A stretch of DNA of 7,052 nt from Betaproteobacteria bacterium (lineage in GTDB: Bacteria; Pseudomonadota; Gammaproteobacteria; Burkholderiales; Casimicrobiaceae): the NCBI GenBank assembly GCA_005888865.1, contig VBCL01000198.1, positions 1,167-8,218 on the forward strand, read 5' to 3'. This document shows positions 1 to 6,001 of the stretch, in pieces; within the stretch, counting starts at the first letter, position 1, and the number at the start of each line of letters is the position of its first letter. Below the pieces are notes generated by a model, which was not told the origin of the DNA, did no database searches, and worked only from the letters and a program-made list of their open reading frames with translations. The translations under genes were made by a program, and so were the position numbers.

Positions 1-764
1 GTTTGGGCGACGAGATCGGCGTAAAGGGCGAGCGTCTGGTCGCGATAGTTCGGATCGAACTTGAGCTCCTGTTCGACGTTGCCCTGCACCAGGCTGACGG
101 CGAGGGGGTCGCCTGCGGGGCGGCTCCACTCGACCGAGCGTAACGCCGCGCCGCCGATCCACAGGACCGCGAACACTGTAGCGGCCAGTGCCGCGACGGC
201 CGGTTGGCGCGCGCGTAACGCGCTCCACGCGTGAGCCAGCAGCGCGGCAGAGAGAGCGATCACGAAACTGACGAGAAACACACCACCGAGCGGCGCGTAA
301 CCCGCGAGCGGCGCCTGTGTTTGCGCATAGCCGACCGAGAGCCAGGGGAAGCCGGAGAAAAACGAGCTCCTCAGCCATTCGGCGAGCATCCAGCACGCCG
401 CGGCGGCGGCCAGGCGCCCCCCGGAGCCCTTGCGCGTGAGGCGCGCCACGAGCCATCCCGAGGCTGCGAGGAAGAACGAGTAATAGCTGCAGAAGAAAGC
501 GGTGGCGAGAAAAGCGAGCACGCCCTCCATGCCCCCGAATTTCGCCAAGGCGACATAGACCCAGGAGGCGCCTGCGCCGAAGAGGCCCGCCCCGAACGCG
601 AATCCGATCCCCGCGGCGGCGCGCGGTGTCGCGGCCCCTCGCCAGAGCGCAAACAGCGCCGCGAGGGTCAACACCGGAAGCGCCGAGTAGCCGAATGGCG
701 CGAAGCTGGCAACGGTCGCGACGCCGAGCAGGAGCGACGCGGCAAGCGCGACCGCGGGCCCCAT
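1..764 (-). CDS. lnt: Apolipoprotein N-acyltransferase, 3' end cut by window edge
   Basis: Inner-membrane enzyme that transfers an acyl chain from a phospholipid to the N-terminal cysteine of diacylated lipoproteins, the last step of lipoprotein maturation. The visible 254 codons begin MGPAVALAASLLLGVATVAS and contain several hydrophobic segments (roughly residues 4-41, 52-72, 83-105, 118-132, 156-178, 188-208). Lnt hallmarks are SWVY (67-70), CWMLAEWLR (124-132), GFPWLSVGYAQTQ (138-150) and PLAGYAPLGGVF (152-163). The start of the nitrilase-like catalytic domain follows as VSLVQGNVEQELKFD (223-237). About half of the usual ~510 residues is present. The catalytic Glu, Lys and Cys of the family lie beyond the left edge, so activity cannot be judged. 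The ATG at 764-762 overlaps the corC stop as ATGA, with only a weak SD, which suggests coupling to corC. Identification is firm. Confidence 0.96.
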   Translation of the reverse strand, partial: MGPAVALAASLLLGVATVASFAPFGYSALPVLTLAALFALWRGAATPRAAAGIGFAFGAGLFGAGASWVYVALAKFGGMEGVLAFLATAFFCSYYSFFLAASGWLVARLTRKGSGGRLAAAAACWMLAEWLRSSFFSGFPWLSVGYAQTQAPLAGYAPLGGVFLVSFVIALSAALLAHAWSALRARQPAVAALAATVFAVLWIGGAALRSVEWSRPAGDPLAVSLVQGNVEQELKFDPNYRDQTLALYADLVAQ

Positions 765-1639
765 CAAAGCCCGTCCGCGGCTATCTCTGTCTGGGGCTCG
801 GGTGCCAGCCGCTCGACTTCCAGCGTGTAGAGGCGACGGCTGTCGGCACGCACGACTTTGAATCGGAAATTGGCAATGGTCGTCGTCTCCGCGCGCTTAG
901 GCAGGCGCCCGAATGCCTGCACGACCAGGCCGCCAATAGTCTGGAATTCCTCGTCGCTGAAGCTCCCGCCCAGCGTCGAATTGAAATCGGCGATCTCGGT
1001 TTGCGCCTTGACGCGATAGCGCCCCCCGCCTTCCGGAATGATGTTGTCTTCGGCCTCGTCGAAGTCGTACTCGTCCTCGATGTCGCCGACAATCTGCTCG
1101 AGCACGTCCTCGATCGTTACCAGGCCGGACACGCCGCCGTATTCATCGACGACGATGGCGATGTGATTGCGATTGGCGCGGAACTCGCGCAGGAGCACAT
1201 TGAGTCGCTTGGATTCGGGCACGAACACGGCCGGGCGCAGCGTGTCGCGCACGTTGAACGACTCGGGATTGGCGTAATAGTTGAGCAGCTCCTTGGCGAG
1301 CAGAATACCGACGACGTCGTCCTTGTTCTCGCCGACCACCGGAAAGCGCGAGTGGCGCGTCTCCATCACGAAGGGAATGAACTGTGCCGGGTCGTCATCG
1401 ATCGACACGACGTCCATCTGCGCCCGCGGGATCATGATGTCGCGCACGGTCATCTCCGAGACCTGCAGCGCACCTTCGATAATCGACAGCGCGTCGGCGT
1501 CGAGGAGCTTGCGCTCGAACGCGCCGTGCAGCAGGGCGAGCAGCTCGTCGCGGTCTTCCGGTTCCCGGATCAGGAACGCGGAAAGCCGCTCGAGGAGCGT
1601 TGGGCGCGGGCTGCCCTCGGGGTCGGCGGGTTCGCTCAT
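764..1639 (-). CDS. corC: CBS-domain protein CorC/YbeX (HlyC/CorC family)
   Basis: A 291-residue soluble protein, the usual length for CorC/YbeX. Visible parts are an N-terminal segment (1-60) with the family phrase LLHGAFERKLLDADALSIIEG, a first CBS motif (about 66-125, including VRDIMIPRAQMDVVSI and SRFPVVGENKDDVVGIL), and a second CBS motif (about 131-188, including HIAIVVDEYGGVSGLVTIEDVLEQIVGDIEDE). A C-terminal CorC/HlyC domain follows (about 205-280, with the SDEEFQTIGGLV and GRLPKRAE regions). CBS pairs commonly bind adenine nucleotides. The family was named for Mg/Co efflux, and E. coli YbeX has more recently been tied to ribosome metabolism. No transmembrane domain is present, unlike the longer HlyC/CorC transporters. 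The gene overlaps ybeY upstream and lnt downstream by ATGA. There is no clear SD before its ATG, so translation probably depends on re-initiation after ybeY. Confidence 0.96.
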   Translation of the reverse strand: MSEPADPEGSPRPTLLERLSAFLIREPEDRDELLALLHGAFERKLLDADALSIIEGALQVSEMTVRDIMIPRAQMDVVSIDDDPAQFIPFVMETRHSRFPVVGENKDDVVGILLAKELLNYYANPESFNVRDTLRPAVFVPESKRLNVLLREFRANRNHIAIVVDEYGGVSGLVTIEDVLEQIVGDIEDEYDFDEAEDNIIPEGGGRYRVKAQTEIADFNSTLGGSFSDEEFQTIGGLVVQAFGRLPKRAETTTIANFRFKVVRADSRRLYTLEVERLAPEPQTEIAADGL

Positions 1640-2133
1640 CGGGCGGCGCGACGCCCGCGGCCAGCGGCCGCGGTGGCGGGGCCATACGGATCAGGGAAGC
1701 CCAGGCGCGCCAGCAGCGCCGTCTCGTGTGCTTCCATCCGCGCGGCTTCGGCGGGGTCTTCGTGGTCGGCGCCCTGCAGATGGAGCATTCCGTGCACAAC
1801 GAGATGCGCGCAGTGCGCCGCCAGCGGTATCCCCTGCGCCGCGGCCTCGCGACGCAATACCGGGGCGCACATTACGATGTCGCCTCCGCACATGCCAGGT
1901 TCGTCATCGTACACGAACGAGAGCACGTTGGTCGCGCGGTCGCGCGAGCGGTATCGTCGGTTGAGCGTGCGCGCCTCGTCTTCGTCGACGAAGCGCAGCG
2001 TGATCCTGGCGTGCGTCGCAGCCGGTTCCAGCGCGGCGCGCACCCATCGACGAAGCAAGTCGCGTGCCGGCAGATCGTCGCCGGCGGCGGCGTACTGGAC
2101 AATGAGCGAGAATCGCGCTCGTTTGCCGCTCAT
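1636..2133 (-). CDS. ybeY: Endoribonuclease / rRNA maturation factor YbeY
   Basis: A 165-residue member of the UPF0054 family, a metal-dependent RNase needed for 16S rRNA 3'-end maturation and ribosome quality control in bacteria studied. The metal-binding signature is HGMLHLQGADH, giving His114, His118 and His124 as zinc ligands. Upstream are the family stretches ITLRFVDEDEARTLNRRYR (44-62), TNVLSFVYDDEP (68-79) and GGDIVMCAPVLRREA (83-97). After the metal site comes the usual MEAHETALLARLGFPDPY (133-150). The last 15 residues (GPATAAAGRGRRAAR) extend past the conserved end and are basic and probably disordered. The gene overlaps phoH (ATGA at 2130-2133) and corC (ATGA at 1636-1639). No strong SD is visible, consistent with translational coupling. 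Identification is firm. Confidence 0.97.
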   Translation of the reverse strand: MSGKRARFSLIVQYAAAGDDLPARDLLRRWVRAALEPAATHARITLRFVDEDEARTLNRRYRSRDRATNVLSFVYDDEPGMCGGDIVMCAPVLRREAAAQGIPLAAHCAHLVVHGMLHLQGADHEDPAEAARMEAHETALLARLGFPDPYGPATAAAGRGRRAAR

Positions 2134-3140
2134 CGCTCGCGCCGGCGCGAGGGCGTCGGAGCGTCGATGCGCTCGCTGTGCGTGTGTTTCTCGTAGGCGC
2201 TGATGATCCTCTGCACCAGCGGGTGGCGCACCACGTCAGCGCTCGTGAAGTCGGTGAACGCGATTCCGCGCACGTCCGCGAGGATGCGCCGCGCCTCGAT
2301 CAGGCCGCTCCTCTGGCCGCGCGCGAGGTCGATCTGCGTGACGTCGCCGGTGATGACCGCCTTGGTACCGAAGCCGATCCGCGTCAGAAACATCTTCATC
2401 TGCTCGGGCGTGGTGTTCTGCGCCTCGTCGAGGATGATGAACGAATGGTTGAGCGTGCGGCCGCGCATGTAGGCGAGCGGCGCGATCTCGATGGTGTTGC
2501 GCTCGAAGAGCTTCGCGGTCTTGTCGAAACCCATCAGGTCGTACAGCGCGTCGTAGAGCGGGCGCAGGTACGGATCGACCTTCTGCGCGAAGTCCCCGGG
2601 AAGGAATCCCAGCCGCTCGCCCGCCTCCACCGCCGGACGCACGAGCACGATGCGCTTGACCGCGTCGCGCTCCAGGGCGTCGACGGCGCAGGCCACGGCG
2701 AGATAGGTCTTGCCGGTGCCGGCGGGCCCGATGCCGAAGGTGATGTCGTGATCCTGGATGTGCGTCAGATACGCGATCTGATTCGGCGTGCGCCCGTGCA
2801 GGTCCGCGCGCCGCGTGCGCAGCACGGGCGATTCGCGCTCGGCGCCCTCCACCGGGGGTGCTACGCCCGCGCTCGCGCCGGAGAGCTCGATCAAGCCGAG
2901 TTGGATGTCATCGACGGTGAGCGGCTCCTTCGCGTCCGTGTAGAAGCGCTCGAGCGCGGCCGCGGCGCGCTTGACCTGGCCTCCTGCGCCGCGCAAGGTG
3001 AATGCCGCGCCGCGGCGGGCGATCGTCACGTCGAGCGCCGCCTCTATCTGGCGCAGGTTGGCGTCGAGTGCGCCACAGAGGTTCGCCAGCGCGCGATTGT
3101 CGAGCGGTGAGAGCTCCAGATCAACCGTATCTCGTCTCAC
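2130..3140 (-). CDS. phoH: PhoH-family ATPase (PhoH/YbeZ)
   Basis: A 336-residue cytoplasmic P-loop NTPase of the PhoH family, the YbeZ partner found next to ybeY. Residues about 18-68 (LANLCGALDANLRQIE through ALERFY) form the small N-terminal domain, which looks KH-like and may bind nucleic acid (inference). Then come a linker and the PhoH domain, with Walker A GPAGTGKT (138-145), VRPAVEAGERLGFLPGD (168-183), Walker B FIILDEAQN (234-242), TGDVTQIDL (264-272) and SGLIEA (278-283). I chose the GTG at 3140-3138: it lies after the upstream protease stop (3152-3154), leaves an 11-base gap and gives the usual family length. A weak AGG sits 10 bases before it. An in-frame ATG at 3209 would add 23 Ala/Ser/Arg-rich residues and overlap the protease by 58 bases. 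The stop overlaps the ybeY ATG. The product is firm, the start less so. Confidence 0.95.
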   Translation of the reverse strand: MRRDTVDLELSPLDNRALANLCGALDANLRQIEAALDVTIARRGAAFTLRGAGGQVKRAAAALERFYTDAKEPLTVDDIQLGLIELSGASAGVAPPVEGAERESPVLRTRRADLHGRTPNQIAYLTHIQDHDITFGIGPAGTGKTYLAVACAVDALERDAVKRIVLVRPAVEAGERLGFLPGDFAQKVDPYLRPLYDALYDLMGFDKTAKLFERNTIEIAPLAYMRGRTLNHSFIILDEAQNTTPEQMKMFLTRIGFGTKAVITGDVTQIDLARGQRSGLIEARRILADVRGIAFTDFTSADVVRHPLVQRIISAYEKHTHSERIDAPTPSRRRER

Positions 3141-3151
3141 GAAGGATGAAC

Positions 3152-5926
3152 CTATACGCCGGGCCGCTGCAGCGGAGCCTTCAGCGCTTCCTCGAGCGTG
3201 TTCTCGCATTCTGCTAGGTGGGCTCGGGCTTCCTTCGATAGCGAGGGCTTGCTCTTCGCGGCCTTGATGAGCCCGAGCAGCTGCTTCGCGTTCTCGCGTT
3301 GGAGTGCACGCGCGTCTGCCTGGACCGTCTGCGAAGGACGCAGCAGGGTCCCCGCGACGCGCCGCAAGTGCTCGCGCTGGAGGTTGCGGCGGAACACCGG
3401 AATGTCGCGCCCGGTCCTGAGCTCGCTCCAGATCGCGTTCTGCAGCGTGTCGTAGAGCTCGGAGAGCTGGAAGCCCTGTTCGGGCCGCGCCTGGCGATAG
3501 GCGCCTTCCGCGATGCGCGTCGCCACGCCGTCGCTCATGAGCTGGTCTAGCACGGCGCGTTGCACCGAGAGCATGCGGTTGGTGAGCGAGATGTCGGGGT
3601 TGATCGCGCTTGCCCCGGCATCCTCGCGGAACCGGTCGAACTGATCGATGGTGAGGCGGCGCACGAAGTCCGGGCGCAGGCGGAAGCTGTCGACCGACAG
3701 AAGGCCCTCGGCGATCTGCCTCAAGGCTTCGCGCTGCCGCCCGGCGGGAATCGGCGTGAATGGCTCACGACCGCTGCCCGCGTGGTCGCGCACGTACACG
3801 ACACCACCGACGTACTTGGAGGAAACGGCGGTGGCGTTGCCGACCTGGGCCAGACCGGACAGGAAATTGCGGCGGAGCATGTCATAGGTCTCGCCCGGTT
3901 TGAGCTGGCGCGTCTGCAGGCGGTCCCAGAGCTCGCGCGAGAGTTTCAGGCGCCGCGCGGCGTACTCGAGCGGGTCGCTGCCCAGATCGCGGCGGTTGAC
4001 CTGCGGATCCATGCCCTCGGCCTGCCCGCCGAACCCGGCGTCGATGTCGTTACCGAAGGCGAGCTGCGGTTCGGTGCTCCGCGCGGCAATCTGCGCCAGC
4101 TCCTCTTTCTCGTGCTCCGGCGCGATCGGCTTGTACGCGTACTCGATCGCCCAGTAGTCGTACGGGCCGATGGCGTGCATGACGTAATCGCCCTGCGGTT
4201 CGTCTTGAAGCGCGAGATTAATGGCGTTGTAGTCCATGACCGACCCGCCAATCCCGTTGGCTTGGGTGAACGCCGGGTCCGAGAGCTGCTTCTGGGTGTA
4301 GATGGTCGACGCGCGGAAGTTATGCTGAAGCCCGAGCGTGTGACCGACCTCGTGGGTGACGACGTCCTTGAGTGTGGCCTTGATGTATTCCTGTGCCTCG
4401 GGACTGTCCGGCTCGATCTCACCGCGAGCGACCAGCAGGTCCACCGCGAAGGCAAGCTCGTCGAAGGCCGCGTCGCCGTAGGCGCAGTAGCCGTCGCCCC
4501 AGGCAGGCGCACGCCGTGGCGGTAGCTGCTCCGAGGCCTGGCGGCGGGTCAGGCGCGTCCAGCCGTCTTCGATCTCGATGTCCGCATCCAGGATCTCGCC
4601 CGTGCGCGGGTCGGACCGGCTCGGCCCGATCGCGAGCGCGCCTACTTCGTCGCGCACCACCCAGTGAACCGACGCGTGACGCGCGTCGGCAGTGCTGAAC
4701 TCCGCATTGTCGGGTTGCACCTCGACCCGGATCGCGTCCTTGAAGCCGATTTTCTCGAATGCCTTGTTCCATTCGAGGATGCCCGCTTTAACGGTGTCGC
4801 GGTATTTTTCGGGGATATTGCGGTCGAGCCAGTACACGATCGGCTGCTTCGGCTCGGACAGCGCCGCATCGGCGTCCTTCTTCTCGAGGCGCCAGCGTTT
4901 GACGTAGTAGACCTCGGGGAATGGCGCGACGTCATTCGAGAAATCGAAGCGCGACGTGACGAAATGGCCGAGACGATCGTCGGCCACGCGTGGGTGCATC
5001 GGCTCCGGAAGCGTGGTGAGGCTGTAGTAATAGCCGAGGAAAAGGCTCCGAGCATCCTCGAGATGACCGGGAGGCCGCACGTAAGGCGCGGACGGGTTGG
5101 GAGTGAGCGGCGGCGGTGCGATCCTCGGAACCGAATAATGCGCGGAAACCGCGAAGCCGGTCAGCTCCGCGGTGTTGTGGGTAGCGGTCACGTTCGAGTT
5201 TCGGGAATCGAACGAATAGGCCATGCGATACGCAGCATCGAGCGCGGTCGCGCCGCCGGGTATGTCGGTGAGCAGCAGCGCGTTGGCATCGATCAGAACC
5301 GATTTTCGTTCCGGATGCGGCAGGCTCGCCACCTGGACCGAGGAGAGCAGGCTGTCGCTCGTCGATTCGCGCACGGCGCGAGCGAGCGGGGTCCCTTCGC
5401 TGGCGAAGAATTGCGTGTTCTTGGCGAGCATCTGCACCAGGTTGCCGACGCGATGAAATTCGATGATGTACGAGCGCAACATCGGGCTTACGAACGGCTC
5501 GCGCTCGCCGATGCCGTTAGTGCGGTTGATCTGGAGGAACAGCGGATGATCGAACTGTTCAGGCTGGATCTCCAGCCAGATCTTGTCCTCCTTGGTGTAG
5601 AGGTTCTTGGCATCCTTGACCACATCGGCGAAGGGTTTCTGCTGTCCGGCCGCAGCGGCCGCCGCCGCAGCCGCCGCTGCCGCTACCGCGGTCGCATTGT
5701 TCGCTGGCCGTGTCGATGCAGGGCCGGCGGGCGCAGGGGAGGCACCCGGGTCGGTGTGCGCCGAGTTACCTGTGGCGGCGCTGGCGGCGGCGGTCGCGGC
5801 GACTGCGGCCGCGGCCACGGTCGCCGAATCGGGTGCAGGAACCGTCGCGCAACCGAAGGTCAGCGCCGACAGCGCGGTCGGAATGACAAGTGCCTTGGGA
5901 AAGCGGAAACCTTGGAAAGCTGACAT
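3152..5926 (-). CDS. Predicted lipoprotein zinc metalloprotease, Met-zincin (DUF5118/DUF5117/DUF4953) family
   Basis: A 924-residue predicted exported peptidase whose substrate is unknown. Residues 1-25 form a signal peptide: basic start, then ALVIPTALSALTFG. Cys26 sits in a loose lipobox (TFGC), and Ala at +2 would favour the outer membrane. An Ala/Pro/Ser/Thr-rich linker (about 27-96) includes 12 alanines in a row. A DUF5118-like piece begins at PFADVVKDAKN (98-108) and reads on to WLEIQPEQFDHPLFLQ. A DUF5117-like region (about 140-350) includes GYYYSLTTLPEPMHPRVADDR. The peptidase part has HEVGHTLGLQH: His525, His529 and His535 as zinc ligands and Glu526 as catalytic base. A Met-turn SVMDYNA has its Met at residue 564. 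All expected catalytic residues are present. The ATG at 5926 has AAGAGG nine bases upstream. A GTG at 6001 would add 25 residues but bury the signal peptide. The gene sits between miaB and phoH, where these two are commonly adjacent. Confidence 0.92.
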   Translation of the reverse strand: MSAFQGFRFPKALVIPTALSALTFGCATVPAPDSATVAAAAVAATAAASAATGNSAHTDPGASPAPAGPASTRPANNATAVAAAAAAAAAAAAGQQKPFADVVKDAKNLYTKEDKIWLEIQPEQFDHPLFLQINRTNGIGEREPFVSPMLRSYIIEFHRVGNLVQMLAKNTQFFASEGTPLARAVRESTSDSLLSSVQVASLPHPERKSVLIDANALLLTDIPGGATALDAAYRMAYSFDSRNSNVTATHNTAELTGFAVSAHYSVPRIAPPPLTPNPSAPYVRPPGHLEDARSLFLGYYYSLTTLPEPMHPRVADDRLGHFVTSRFDFSNDVAPFPEVYYVKRWRLEKKDADAALSEPKQPIVYWLDRNIPEKYRDTVKAGILEWNKAFEKIGFKDAIRVEVQPDNAEFSTADARHASVHWVVRDEVGALAIGPSRSDPRTGEILDADIEIEDGWTRLTRRQASEQLPPRRAPAWGDGYCAYGDAAFDELAFAVDLLVARGEIEPDSPEAQEYIKATLKDVVTHEVGHTLGLQHNFRASTIYTQKQLSDPAFTQANGIGGSVMDYNAINLALQDEPQGDYVMHAIGPYDYWAIEYAYKPIAPEHEKEELAQIAARSTEPQLAFGNDIDAGFGGQAEGMDPQVNRRDLGSDPLEYAARRLKLSRELWDRLQTRQLKPGETYDMLRRNFLSGLAQVGNATAVSSKYVGGVVYVRDHAGSGREPFTPIPAGRQREALRQIAEGLLSVDSFRLRPDFVRRLTIDQFDRFREDAGASAINPDISLTNRMLSVQRAVLDQLMSDGVATRIAEGAYRQARPEQGFQLSELYDTLQNAIWSELRTGRDIPVFRRNLQREHLRRVAGTLLRPSQTVQADARALQRENAKQLLGLIKAAKSKPSLSKEARAHLAECENTLEEALKAPLQRPGV
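5648..5683 (-). repeat. Poly-alanine coding tract (12 Ala codons)
   Basis: Twelve consecutive alanine codons encode residues 82-93 of the metalloprotease, just before the first conserved domain. The codons are a mix of GCG, GCC, GCT and GCA, so this is not a pure trinucleotide repeat, although stretches of identical GCG units occur. A second alanine-rich stretch (residues about 38-52) lies upstream in the same linker. The likely role is a flexible or helical spacer between the lipid anchor and the folded domains (inference). Confidence 0.85.
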
Positions 5927-5935
5927 CGCGTAGGA

Positions 5936-5941
5936 CCTCTT
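5936..5941 (-). promoter_or_regulatory. Shine-Dalgarno site of the metalloprotease gene
   Basis: AAGAGG on the minus strand ends nine bases before the ATG at 5926 and decides that start over the upstream GTG at 6001. It is one arm of a short palindrome (CTCTT-G-AAGAG, 5937-5947), too small to be a convincing regulatory hairpin by itself. Confidence 0.7.
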
Positions 5942-5951
5942 CAAGAGCATC

Positions 5952-5985
5952 AAAAAAGCGGCGAGCCATCCCCAGGCGCTGCCGC
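5952..5985 (-). terminator. Candidate Rho-independent terminator or attenuator after miaB
   Basis: Read on the minus strand, GCGGC (5985-5981) pairs perfectly with GCCGC (5962-5958). Inside that stem, GCC (5977-5975) can pair with GGC (5967-5965) around a 7-base loop, leaving an unequal internal bulge. Six T's (5957-5952) follow the stem directly. The hairpin begins 16 bases after the miaB stop codon, where an intrinsic terminator would be expected. The T run ends 25 bases before the metalloprotease ATG, leaving almost no room for a promoter after it. It may therefore be a partial terminator or attenuator rather than a full operon boundary. The interrupted stem makes its strength uncertain. 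Confidence 0.55.
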
Positions 5986-6001
5986 GACACACAAAGACCA
6001 C

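Noticed and set aside
626..2203. 525-codon open frame on the plus strand, antisense to lnt, corC and ybeY
   Set aside because: It lies opposite three firmly identified, overlapping genes, is rich in Arg/Ala/Ser with no recognisable domain, and is the kind of long shadow frame expected in GC-rich DNA.
2178..3110. 310-codon plus-strand frame opposite phoH
   Set aside because: It is antisense to a clear PhoH with intact Walker motifs. The translation shows no family signature and looks like a GC-rich shadow.
3560..4525. 321-codon plus-strand frame opposite the peptidase domain
   Set aside because: It is antisense to the HEXXH-containing region, with no signal, domain or RBS support.
4664..5923. 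419-codon open frame on the plus strand opposite the metalloprotease
   Set aside because: It mirrors the sense gene's codon bias, ends in Gly/Arg runs that are the reverse of the poly-Ala tract, and has no recognisable motif.
5937..5947. Palindrome CTCTTGAAGAG over the protease SD as an operator or thermosensor
   Set aside because: Only four or five base pairs around a one- to three-base centre. Such a palindrome is common by chance and too weak to argue regulation.
5927..6001. GTG at 6001 as the start of the metalloprotease (25 extra residues)
   Set aside because: It would place the signal peptide internally, run through the terminator-like hairpin and ignore the well-spaced SD before the ATG at 5926.
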